Source of the DNA: Nocardioides terrigena | GTDB taxonomy: Bacteria > Actinomycetota > Actinomycetes > Propionibacteriales > Nocardioidaceae | Length of the DNA stretch: 64,000 nucleotides | Assembly: GCF_003047265.1 (NCBI RefSeq) | Contig: NZ_PZYY01000001.1 | Location: forward strand, 1 to 64,000 | Direction: 5' to 3' | Shown here: piece by piece, positions 43,293 to 53,556 of the stretch | Position numbering within the stretch: position 1 is the stretch's first letter | Layout of the letters: each line of letters opens with the position of its first letter | The notes under the pieces: model-generated | Databases searched by the model: none | What the model saw: the letters and a program-made list of their open reading frames with translations, nothing else | Told to the model about the DNA's origin: nothing | Position numbers and translations under genes: made by a program

Positions 43293-45656
43293 GTGGAGTC
43301 ACCGCTCGCCCTCTATCGCCGCTACCGGCCCGAGACGTTCGCCGAGGTCATCGGCCAGGACCATGTCACGGAGCCGCTGCGCGTCGCGCTCGCGAACGAC
43401 CGGGTCAACCACGCCTATCTCTTCTCCGGCCCACGCGGCTGCGGCAAGACGACCTCGGCCCGCATCCTGGCCCGCACGCTCAACTGTGCGCAGGCCCCGG
43501 TCTCCGACCCGTGCGGGGAGTGCGACTCGTGCCGCGAGCTCGCCCGCGGTGGGTCCGGCTCCATCGACGTGATCGAGATCGACGCGGCCTCGCACGGTGG
43601 CGTCGACGACGCCCGCGACCTCCGGGAGAAGGCGTTCTTCGCCCCGGTGCGGGACCGCTACAAGATCTACATCATCGACGAGGCCCACATGGTCTCCCCG
43701 CAGGGCTTCAACGCGCTGCTCAAGCTGGTCGAGGAGCCGCCGCCGCACCTGCGCTTCATCTTCGCCACCACCGAGCCGGAAAAGGTGCTGCCGACGATCC
43801 GGTCGCGCACGCACCACTACCCCTTCCGGCTGATCCCGCCGCGGTTGCTGTCCGACTACCTCTCCCGGCTCTGCGCCGAGGAGGGCGTCGCGATCGAGGC
43901 GGCCGCGCTGCCCCTCGTGGTCCGCGCCGGTGGCGGCTCCGCGCGCGACACGCTCTCCGTGCTCGACCAGCTCCTCGGCGGGGCCGGTCCGACCGGGGTC
44001 ACCCACGCCCTCGCCACGGCGCTCCTCGGCTTCACGCCCGACACCCTGCTCGACGAGGTCGTCGACGCGTTCGCGGCGGGCGACGGCGCGGCCGTCTTCG
44101 GGGTCGTGGACAAGGTCGTCGAGACCGGCCAGGACCCCCGCCGCTTCACCGAGGACCTGCTCCGCCGGCTCCGCGACCTGGTGATCGTGGCCGCGGTGCC
44201 CGAGGCCCCGGCCAGCGGCCTCATCGACGTCCCCGAGGACGCAGGCGAGCGCCTGGTCGCCCAGGCGGCCCGCTTCGGCGCGATGGAGCTGAGCCGGGCC
44301 GCGGACATCGTCGCCGCCGGCCTCACCGAGATGCGCGGCGCCACCGCCCCCCGCCTGCTGCTCGAGCTGATCTGCGCCCGGGTGCTGCTGCCCGGTGCCG
44401 ACCACACCAGCGACGGCGTGATGGCCCGCCTCGAGCGGCTGGAGCGCCGCCTCGACGTGAGCGGTGCGGTGAGCGCCCCGTCCGCCGACGCCGCCCCGGC
44501 CCGTGCGGTCGCGCCCCGACCGCCCGCCGCCCGTCCCGAGCCGGCCCGTCCGGAGCCCGATCGTGCCCAGCCGGCGCAGCAGCCACAGCCCGCCCACCCG
44601 GCCCAGTCGCCTCAGGCGGCGCACCGGGAGCCCGCACCCGAGTCCGCGTCCCCGCAGATGTCTCCGGGTGAGGTGCCTCCTGCCGAGGCGCCGGCCGAGC
44701 CACGTCCCCCCGTCGCCGAGGCGCCGGCCGAGCAGCGTCCCGCCGGCGCACCGGAGCCAGCCGCTCCCGCGCACGCCTCCGCGGACGGACCGGCACCCAT
44801 CCCGCAGCCGGCGCTCGACGGCCCGCCGGACGCCGACGCGGCCTGGCCCGACGTGACCGCCCTGCCGGGGGATGCTCCCGCAGCGAGCGCTCCGGCAGCG
44901 TCGGGTGCGCCGGAGACCCGTCCCGACCGACCCGCCGAGCCGGCCGCCCAGCAGTCGGACCCGCAGTCGGCCCCGCCGGCCGCGGGAGGTCCCGAGGGCG
45001 GGCTGAGCATGGTCGAGGTCCGCCGGTTGTGGCCCGACATCGTCGACGCCACCAAGATGCGCCGCCGGCTGGCCTGGATGATCCTCACCCAGAACGCCCA
45101 GGTCGTCGGCGTCGACGGACGCACCCTGACCGTCGGCTTTGCCAGCCAGGGCGCCCGCGAGTCCTTCGTCGGAGGCGGGTGCGACGAGATCCTGCGCCAG
45201 GCCGCGATCGACGTGGTCGGGGTCGACTGGCGCATCGACGCCATCGTCGACCCGAGCGCACAGGGTGGCAGCGGCCAGCCCGTCGTCACCTCCGCGTCGG
45301 TCCCCTCCACGCCGTCCGCGCCGCAGGCGGCCCCGGCGGACGATCGGCCCGCCGTCGACGCCCCGCCCGACTGGGTCACCGGCGATGCGGCACCGCAGGC
45401 TCCCGCACCCCCGCCGGAGGACTCCGGCCCGCCGAAGCCCCCGCAGGACTCGGCCGGCCTCATCGCGGCCCGCGAGGCACTCGAGCGCTCGCGCACCGCG
45501 CCGTCGTCCGACGAGCCCCGGGTCGACCACGCGGCGCTGGCCGACGCGGCGGCCGACCCCGACGACCCGGACGCCGACACCCAGGGCCTCGACAGCACCG
45601 CGCTGCTCCAGCAGACCCTCGGCGCCAAGGTGATCGACGAGATCAGGCACACGTGA
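43293..45656 (+). CDS. dnaX: DNA polymerase III subunit gamma/tau
   Basis: A 787-residue clamp-loader ATPase. It has Walker A GPRGCGKTT (about residue 47), a four-Cys zinc site (CAQAPVSDPCGECDSC), Walker B IYIIDEAHM and sensor 1 TTEPEKV. Domain III ends near residue 370. A long Pro/Ala-rich linker (about 395-570) leads to a tau-type C-terminal domain (MVEVRRLWPDIVDATKMRRRLAWM is interrupted here only for description) and a second low-complexity tail. No A-run slippage site was seen, so only full-length tau is expected. First gene of the dnaX-ybaB-recR operon. Confidence 0.96.
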   Translation: MESPLALYRRYRPETFAEVIGQDHVTEPLRVALANDRVNHAYLFSGPRGCGKTTSARILARTLNCAQAPVSDPCGECDSCRELARGGSGSIDVIEIDAASHGGVDDARDLREKAFFAPVRDRYKIYIIDEAHMVSPQGFNALLKLVEEPPPHLRFIFATTEPEKVLPTIRSRTHHYPFRLIPPRLLSDYLSRLCAEEGVAIEAAALPLVVRAGGGSARDTLSVLDQLLGGAGPTGVTHALATALLGFTPDTLLDEVVDAFAAGDGAAVFGVVDKVVETGQDPRRFTEDLLRRLRDLVIVAAVPEAPASGLIDVPEDAGERLVAQAARFGAMELSRAADIVAAGLTEMRGATAPRLLLELICARVLLPGADHTSDGVMARLERLERRLDVSGAVSAPSADAAPARAVAPRPPAARPEPARPEPDRAQPAQQPQPAHPAQSPQAAHREPAPESASPQMSPGEVPPAEAPAEPRPPVAEAPAEQRPAGAPEPAAPAHASADGPAPIPQPALDGPPDADAAWPDVTALPGDAPAASAPAASGAPETRPDRPAEPAAQQSDPQSAPPAAGGPEGGLSMVEVRRLWPDIVDATKMRRRLAWMILTQNAQVVGVDGRTLTVGFASQGARESFVGGGCDEILRQAAIDVVGVDWRIDAIVDPSAQGGSGQPVVTSASVPSTPSAPQAAPADDRPAVDAPPDWVTGDAAPQAPAPPPEDSGPPKPPQDSAGLIAAREALERSRTAPSSDEPRVDHAALADAAADPDDPDADTQGLDSTALLQQTLGAKVIDEIRHT

Positions 45657-45723
45657 CCACACGCACCACGCACCTCAGGCACCTCACGCACCACCCCACA
45701 ACCCCACGACGGCAGGAGAGACG

Positions 45724-46110
45724 ATGAGCCAGAACCCCTTCGAGGGACTCGGCGGCGGCGGCTTCGACATGGGCGCCCTGCTCCAGCAGGCCCAGCAGAT
45801 GCAGGAGCAGCTGGCCTCCGCCCAGGAGCGGCTGGCCGAGCAGACCGTCGACGGCACGGTGGCCGGCGGCGCCGTCACGGTGACGGTCAACGGTGTCGGC
45901 GAGCTGGTGGGCCTGGCGATCAGCGCCGGCCAGTTCGACGGCTCGGACACCGACGACCTCTCCGACCTCTCCGACATGGTGGTCGCGGCCTACCGCGACG
46001 CCAAGGGCAAGGCCGACGCGCTGGCCAGCGACACCCTCGGCCCGCTCGCGGGTGGCCTCGGCGGCTCCGACGACCAGGGTGGGGCGCCCGGCGGCCCACT
46101 CGGCTTCTAG
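45724..46110 (+). CDS. ybaB: YbaB/EbfC nucleoid-associated protein
   Basis: A 128-residue DNA-binding dimer protein. It has a Gly-rich start, a Gln/Met-rich helix (LLQQAQQMQEQLASAQERL), the TVDGTVAGGAVTVTVNG beta-sheet and a C-terminal helix plus acidic/Gly tail. It lies between dnaX and recR as in most bacteria. A GCAGGAGAG ribosome site precedes the ATG. Confidence 0.95.
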   Translation: MSQNPFEGLGGGGFDMGALLQQAQQMQEQLASAQERLAEQTVDGTVAGGAVTVTVNGVGELVGLAISAGQFDGSDTDDLSDLSDMVVAAYRDAKGKADALASDTLGPLAGGLGGSDDQGGAPGGPLGF

Positions 46111-46119
46111 GGCCTCCCC

Positions 46120-46719
46120 TTGTACGAAGGCATCGTCCAGGACCTCATCGACGAGCTCGGCAGGCTGCCCGGCGTCGGTCCCAAGAGCGCGCAGCGGATC
46201 GCGTTCCACCTGCTGCAGGCCGAGCCCGCCGACGTACGCCGCCTCGCGGACGTGCTGATCGAGGTCAAGGCCCGGGTGAAGTTCTGCACGGTGTGCTTCA
46301 ACGTGTCGCAGGACGAGCAGTGCCGCATCTGTCGCGACCCGCGTCGCGACCCGGCCGTGCTCTGCGTCGTCGAGGAGTACAAGGACGTCGTCGCGATCGA
46401 GCGCACCCGCGAGTTCCGCGGCCGCTACCACGTCCTCGGCGGGGCGATCTCCCCGATCGACGGGGTCGGCCCCGACCAGCTGCGCATCCGCGAGCTGATG
46501 GTGCGACTGGCCGACGGCACCATCACCGAGTGCATCCTGGCCACCGACCCCAACCTCGAGGGCGAGGCCACCGCGACCTATCTCACCCGGATGCTCAAGC
46601 CGATGGGGTTGCGCGTCACGCGGCTGGCGAGTGGACTGCCAGTGGGTGGCGACCTCGAGTACGCCGATGAGGTCACCCTCGGCCGCGCATTCGCAGGAAG
46701 GCGATCAGCAGATGACTGA
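46120..46719 (+). CDS. recR: Recombination mediator RecR
   Basis: A 199-residue gap-repair protein working with RecF/RecO. It has a helix-hairpin-helix ([17 protein letters not shown]), a C4 zinc finger ([16 protein letters not shown]), a Toprim domain ([12 protein letters not shown], then [11 protein letters not shown]) and a Walker B-like end. The TTG start at 46120 is 9 nt after ybaB and gives the conserved [14 protein letters not shown] opening. Its last 8 nt overlap the DUF5063 gene. Confidence 0.97.
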   Translation: MYEGIVQDLIDELGRLPGVGPKSAQRIAFHLLQAEPADVRRLADVLIEVKARVKFCTVCFNVSQDEQCRICRDPRRDPAVLCVVEEYKDVVAIERTREFRGRYHVLGGAISPIDGVGPDQLRIRELMVRLADGTITECILATDPNLEGEATATYLTRMLKPMGLRVTRLASGLPVGGDLEYADEVTLGRAFAGRRSADD

Positions 46720-47350
46720 GCACACCGATCCCGGGCACACCAGGCCCGAGCACACCAAGACCGACGTGACCGGGGGCGTGATCGACGAGGAGCAGTTCGC
46801 CTCGCAGATCGCCACCCAGATCGAGACCTTCCTCATCGCGCTGCGCGAGATCGCCCGCGAGGGCAACGGTTCCCAGGCGGTGTCCCTGCTGCTGCTGGAG
46901 ATCAGCCAGGTGCTGCTGGCCGGCGCGCGGCTCGGAGCCCAGATGGACTTCCAGCCGCGCGAGGAGTACCAGCCCGACGTCGGTCCCGAGGCCGACATCG
47001 ACGAGCTGCGGCTGCGCCTCGCCGAGATGCTCGACAGCGTCGACACCTACAGCTTCGTCTTCGACCCCTACGTCCCCGAGGTGGTGATCAGCCAGCTCTC
47101 CGACGACCTGGCCTCGATCGCCACCGACCTCGACAACGGCCTGCGCCACTACAAGCTCGGCAACATCGCCGAGGCGCTGTGGTGGTGGCAGTTCTCCTAC
47201 GTCAACAGCTGGGGCAACCTGGCCGGTGCGGCGCTCAACGCGCTGCTGACCGTGGTGGCCCACGACCGCTTCGACACCGACTTCGACGCCGATGCCGAGG
47301 CCGTGGCGGTCGCCAACGAGATCCTCGGTGACGTCGGTCCGCAGGCCTGA
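46712..47350 (+). CDS. DUF5063-domain protein
   Basis: A 212-residue acidic soluble protein of the DUF5063 family, commonly found after recR in actinobacteria. Residues 28-60 are helical and a Trp-rich helix ([24 protein letters not shown], about residues 155-178) is diagnostic. Function unknown. The ATG at 46712 overlaps recR by 8 nt with AAGGCGA upstream. A hairpin terminator ends the operon. Confidence 0.85.
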   Translation: MTEHTDPGHTRPEHTKTDVTGGVIDEEQFASQIATQIETFLIALREIAREGNGSQAVSLLLLEISQVLLAGARLGAQMDFQPREEYQPDVGPEADIDELRLRLAEMLDSVDTYSFVFDPYVPEVVISQLSDDLASIATDLDNGLRHYKLGNIAEALWWWQFSYVNSWGNLAGAALNALLTVVAHDRFDTDFDADAEAVAVANEILGDVGPQA

Positions 47351-47380
47351 CCGCGGCGCCGGGACGGCGTCGTACTCCAT

Positions 47381-47404
47381 CGGCCGCGACGCGCGTCGCG
47401 GCCG
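47381..47404 (+). terminator. Palindromic terminator after the dnaX operon
   Basis: A perfect 24-bp palindrome (two 12-nt arms, no spacer; the centre would form the loop) 30 nt after the DUF5063 stop. Confidence 0.6.
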
Positions 47405-47438
47405 TGAGATGGGCGCGAAGCGGGCTGCGGCGCCCGCG

Positions 47439-47444
47439 TAGACT
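47439..47444 (+). promoter_or_regulatory. -10 box of the lysC-asd operon
   Basis: TAGACT, 39 nt before the lysC start. It is embedded in TAGACTCTGC, the same string as at the SRP RNA promoter. No good -35 was seen. Confidence 0.45.
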
Positions 47445-47483
47445 CTGCACCGCTCGAGCCACCGATCACGCAGGGGACCAACC

Positions 47484-49798
<2,315 letters not shown>

Positions 49799-49804
49799 GC
49801 GCGG

Positions 49805-50506
49805 CTACTGCTGGTCGGCGCCCGCGTCGACCAGTTTCGCGGTGACCCGCCACGACAGCGCGTACGCGACCACGGTCACGACCGGCACCGCGACCGCGCC
49901 TGTCCAACTGTCGAGGGAGTCGACGAGGAACAGCATCGCCACCACGGCCAGCAGCCCCACGGCGAGGAAGCTCGTGCTCCCGGCGTCGCTGATGCCGAAG
50001 CCGCGCAGCAGCCAGCCGCCGAGGTAGGTGAGCGCGATCAGGATCGCCACCAGGAGGAGCAGGCCCGGGCCTCCGCCGCACGAGGCGGTGCCCGTCGCGA
50101 CGTCGCACAGGCGCAGCGAGCCCCAGGTCAGCAGGACGGCCGCCAGGCCGACCACGGCGCCGACGACCAGCACGGCCGGCAGCGCCGGCAGGCTGGGGAA
50201 GTGGAGGTCGCGTCGCTCCCGCGTCGCTGGCTCGATCTCGGGCTCGTCGATGCGGACGTCGGCGGGTGTGTCGACCCCCCTGCTGGCTGCGCGCGAGGGG
50301 GCAGTCGCAGCCACCGGGCGGGGACGGCGCTTCGCCGGTACGACGGGAGGGAGCACCTCGGTGGGGCGGTCCAGCGGCCCTGGGTCGGGCAGCGCCGGCA
50401 CCTCGGGGTCGGACGCCTCCGTGCGGTCCCGCCGCTTCCTGCGGCCGAAGCCGAAGGAGGGGAGCTCCAGGGAGGGGCGGTCGCCCTCAGGATCCTTGTC
50501 AGCCAT
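49805..50506 (-). CDS. Polytopic membrane protein, function unknown
   Basis: A 233-residue protein with a 105-residue charged, Pro-rich cytosolic N-terminus (Lys/Arg cluster RRKRRDR near 22). Four hydrophobic segments follow (about 110-130, 145-165, 172-195 and 200-222). No family was recognised. It is convergent with asd and divergent from the T7SS-II membrane protein gene at 50688. The intervening 181 nt (50507-50687) contain a ribosome site for 50688 and partial inverted repeats but no clear promoter box. Confidence 0.7.
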   Translation of the reverse strand: MADKDPEGDRPSLELPSFGFGRRKRRDRTEASDPEVPALPDPGPLDRPTEVLPPVVPAKRRPRPVAATAPSRAASRGVDTPADVRIDEPEIEPATRERRDLHFPSLPALPAVLVVGAVVGLAAVLLTWGSLRLCDVATGTASCGGGPGLLLLVAILIALTYLGGWLLRGFGISDAGSTSFLAVGLLAVVAMLFLVDSLDSWTGAVAVPVVTVVAYALSWRVTAKLVDAGADQQ

Positions 50507-50687
50507 GCGGCGAAGTGTGACACGGACGCGTCCCCGCCGAGGGGCGTCGGGGACCGGGGAACATCGACTCGCGTCGGGCGAGACGATGCTCCCCGATGAC
50601 GCGCCCCCGGCCGCGGCGGCGACCTCAGCGAGACCTCATCGTCCTTGTCGATCCTGAGCCTCCACCACCAGGACCAGGGAGAGCCTC

Positions 50688-52427
50688 ATGCCGGAGCCGA
50701 GCGACGCGGTCGTCATTGCCGCACTCGCGGCGGTCGTGCAGGACCACGGCTGGCGGATCGTCTCCAGCCCGCCGCGGCTGCGCGCCTCGCTGAGCGACCT
50801 GCTCGGGGCCCGTGCGGACGACCACCAGCCGGCGATCGACGCCCTCGTCGTCTCTGCCGAGGAGGGCGTGCCCCAGGACGTCCGCGCCGCCGGTCGCCCG
50901 GGACTGGCGTCCGTCCGCCCCGACCTGGAGGAGCGCCTGCGCGAGTGGGGCATGTCCGACGGCCGCGCTGCCTGGGCCGTGCAGTCCTGGATCGAGCTCC
51001 TGCCGGTGACCACTGCTCCGCACCCCGACCGGGCCCTGCCCTCCGACCAGGCCCTCCACCCCACCCCGGCTCCAACCGAGGGGCACGTCGACGGACCGTC
51101 GTCTCCCGCGCCCTCCCCGGCGGCCCCGGTCCTCGCCCCGATCGGCCGCGCGACGAAGGACCCGGTGAGAGCTCCGGGCCATGCCCCCGACGTCACGCTC
51201 GCACCCCCCGTGGCGCGAGAGGGTACGACGCCCGACCCCGAGCCCGACGAGGACACCACAGCAAGTCAAGGGTCCGGCGGCCCGGGTGCCCCCACCATCC
51301 TGCCGCCACCGGGCGGCGGTGCGCCTCCGATGAGGCCCGCCGCCCACGAGACCCCCGGCAGGCGGCGCCTCGTCCTGGTGTCGGTGGCCGCGCTGCTGCT
51401 AGTCGGCGGTGGCGTGGCCGCGGCGGTGGCCATGAAAGGGCAGGACCCAGCGAAGGACTCTTCCGACTCGAGCACGTCCGCGCAGGAGTCGTCCGGCACC
51501 CCGTCCGCCAGTGCGTCCGCCACCGCGTCCGCCGCACCCGCGGCGGAGGGCACCGAGATCGGCGCCGCCCCGACCGGCGTGACCGTCGCCCCGGCCGCGG
51601 GGCGGTTCGTCATGGCCGGACGGTCGGGCGGCGTGCGCCTCGCCGGCCTGGACGAGGTGGACGAGATCGGCCGCGGCGGTGACGTCCGGTCGCCGCCGGA
51701 CGGCGGACGGCTCGTCGCCTTCCGCCTCGACGACGCCGCGTGCGGCGTACCGCCCTGCACCCCTTGGTCGGACCTGGGCCTCAAGGTCGCCGTGGGCAGC
51801 GACCTGCGGCGCCTGCCGCAGGGGGACGGTCCGTTCGTGGTGGCGGTGCCGGCCGGGGTCGAGGACGTCGACCTGCTGATGCGCGGTGACGGCTTCACGC
51901 AGACCCTGTCCTTGCTCGACGGGACGCCGGGAAAGGGCAACATCAAGGTGCTTGCCCGCCAGGGACGGGCGGTGCGCGTCGGCAGCGAGTTCACCGTCAT
52001 GGAGGAGACCTCCATCCCGTTGGCCTACAACGAGGGCAACGTCTCGTCGCTGCCCCGGGAGGTGGTCGTGGAGCGGGCCGAGCTGAAGTTCTTCGTCGGC
52101 GGGTTGCGGCCGTCCGGCGTCGACCGGGCCTTCCTCGCAGTCCGGACGTCCTACACGATCCCCTACTCCGTGCCGGGAGGTCCGCCGCCGGGGACTCCCC
52201 GCGCCTTCGAGCTCGCCGAGGTGCGCTTCGTGGCGCAGGGCGGGACGTCCTACCCTGCCCGGGACCTCGACCAGGGGCCGGGCAGGAGCATCGGCTTCGA
52301 GGTGCCCGCCGACCTGCGGCGCGGCACCCTGCGGATCGGCGGCAGCTACGGCCTGACCGCGGGGGACGGGGTCACCCCGTTCACCGTGACGGTGGGCGAG
52401 AGGTCCGTGCCGATCCGCTTCAGCTGA
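50688..52427 (+). CDS. Single-pass membrane protein of the T7SS-II locus
   Basis: A 579-residue protein of unknown family. Residues 1-110 are a cytosolic helical domain (ALAAVVQDHGWRIVSSPPRLRASL, then GVPQDVRAAG and WAVQSWIELL). Its pattern closely repeats the N-terminus of the FHA-protease at 53553. A Pro/Ala linker leads to one membrane helix (about 226-246) and a 330-residue extracellular beta-rich domain with two Cys in ACGVPPCTPW, probably a disulfide. It is the only plus-strand gene of the locus and its last 8 nt overlap the SARP gene tail to tail. It could be an envelope sensor or scaffold for the system. Confidence 0.7.
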   Translation: MPEPSDAVVIAALAAVVQDHGWRIVSSPPRLRASLSDLLGARADDHQPAIDALVVSAEEGVPQDVRAAGRPGLASVRPDLEERLREWGMSDGRAAWAVQSWIELLPVTTAPHPDRALPSDQALHPTPAPTEGHVDGPSSPAPSPAAPVLAPIGRATKDPVRAPGHAPDVTLAPPVAREGTTPDPEPDEDTTASQGSGGPGAPTILPPPGGGAPPMRPAAHETPGRRRLVLVSVAALLLVGGGVAAAVAMKGQDPAKDSSDSSTSAQESSGTPSASASATASAAPAAEGTEIGAAPTGVTVAPAAGRFVMAGRSGGVRLAGLDEVDEIGRGGDVRSPPDGGRLVAFRLDDAACGVPPCTPWSDLGLKVAVGSDLRRLPQGDGPFVVAVPAGVEDVDLLMRGDGFTQTLSLLDGTPGKGNIKVLARQGRAVRVGSEFTVMEETSIPLAYNEGNVSSLPREVVVERAELKFFVGGLRPSGVDRAFLAVRTSYTIPYSVPGGPPPGTPRAFELAEVRFVAQGGTSYPARDLDQGPGRSIGFEVPADLRRGTLRIGGSYGLTAGDGVTPFTVTVGERSVPIRFS

Positions 52428-53556
52428 GGTCGCGGGCGGCGGAGAAGCGCACCACGGTGTGGCCCACGACGATGGTGTCGCCGTCGGTGAGGGCGACCGG
52501 CGCCTTCACGGCCGTCCCGTTGAGGTAGGTGCCGTTGGTCGAGCCCAGGTCCACCAGGACGAACCCGTCGGCCCCGGCCTCGACCTGCGCGTGCCGGCGG
52601 GAGGCCTGCTCGTCGGCGAGAACGAGGTCGCAGTCGCCGTGGCGGCCGAGCACCACCGGCGCACCGGTGAGGGCGACCTTCACCCCGCCGTGGCCGGTGA
52701 GCATCGGAGGGGATCCCGGGACCCCGGAGGCCACCAGTGACGTGGCGCGCACGGGGCGTCCCCCCGGCTCTTGCGCCGGCACCGGCGCCAGTCGCGGGTC
52801 ATGGCACAGGATCGCCTGCTGGACAGCCACGAGGCGCGCCGACGGCTCGACGCCGAGCTCGCGGTCGAGCGCCTGGCGGGCGGAGCGGTAGGCCGAGAGG
52901 GCGGCGTCCTGGCGACCGGTCCGGTACAGCGCCACCATCAGCTGCTCCCACAATCGCTCGCGGGTGGGGTTCTCGGTCACCAGGTCGTGGAGGGCCGACA
53001 CGATCGCGTCGGCACGTCCGCACGCCAGCTCGGCGTCGGCCCACGCCTCGGCGCAGGTCAGGCGCTGTCCTTCCAGTGCCACCGCCCGGGCCACCGCGAA
53101 CTCGAACTCGCGCAGGTCGGCCAGCGCGTTGCCCTGCCACACGTCGAGCGCGGCGGCGTACGACGCCGCGGCCTGCTCGTGGTCGTCCGCGGCCGCGGCC
53201 CTGGTCCCGCTCGCAGCCAGCGACGCGAAGCGGGTGGCGTCCGTCTCCACGGTGAGCGCGTAGCCGGGGTCGCGGGTGGTCAGGCGCCCTCCCGCCCCAT
53301 GGGCGGTGAGGGTCTTGCGGAGCACGGCGACGTGGTACTGCAGGGTGTTGCGGGCGGTGGCCGGGAGGTTCTCGCCCCACACGCCGTCGAGCAGGTCGTC
53401 CACGCTGACGGTCCGGCCCCCGGCCAGGGCGAGCATGGCGACGATGGCTCGCAGCTTGGGTCCCCCGGCCGCGACCACCTGGTCATCGACCCGCACCTGG
53501 ACGGGACCGAGCAGGTCGACGTGGACGGTGGCGAGGCACTGCGAGATGGCGGTCAT
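52420..53556 (-). CDS. SARP-type regulator (wHTH-BTAD-FHA, EmbR-like)
   Basis: A 378-residue transcription factor. Residues about 10-95 are an OmpR-type winged helix (VDLLGPVQVRVDDQ, then TVSVDDLLDGVWG and TARNTLQYHVAVLRKTL), about 100-250 a BTAD helical domain and about 285-372 an FHA domain (VVLGRHGDCDLVL, SRRHAQV, GSTNGTYLNG). This is the EmbR layout, in which phospho-threonine on a partner is read by FHA. No Ser/Thr kinase is in the window. The ATG overlaps the protease stop by ATGA, so it is co-translated with the T7SS-II protease and probably controls this locus. Confidence 0.92.
   Translation of the reverse strand: MTAISQCLATVHVDLLGPVQVRVDDQVVAAGGPKLRAIVAMLALAGGRTVSVDDLLDGVWGENLPATARNTLQYHVAVLRKTLTAHGAGGRLTTRDPGYALTVETDATRFASLAASGTRAAAADDHEQAAASYAAALDVWQGNALADLREFEFAVARAVALEGQRLTCAEAWADAELACGRADAIVSALHDLVTENPTRERLWEQLMVALYRTGRQDAALSAYRSARQALDRELGVEPSARLVAVQQAILCHDPRLAPVPAQEPGGRPVRATSLVASGVPGSPPMLTGHGGVKVALTGAPVVLGRHGDCDLVLADEQASRRHAQVEAGADGFVLVDLGSTNGTYLNGTAVKAPVALTDGDTIVVGHTVVRFSAARDLS

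Noticed and set aside
43293-45656. Programmed frameshift giving gamma and tau products of dnaX
   Set aside because: No A-run slippery sequence or following hairpin was seen near the end of domain III.
43299-45662. A 787-codon open frame antisense to dnaX
   Set aside because: It mirrors dnaX codon by codon and has no recognisable motif; dnaX is certain from its Walker, zinc and clamp-loader motifs.
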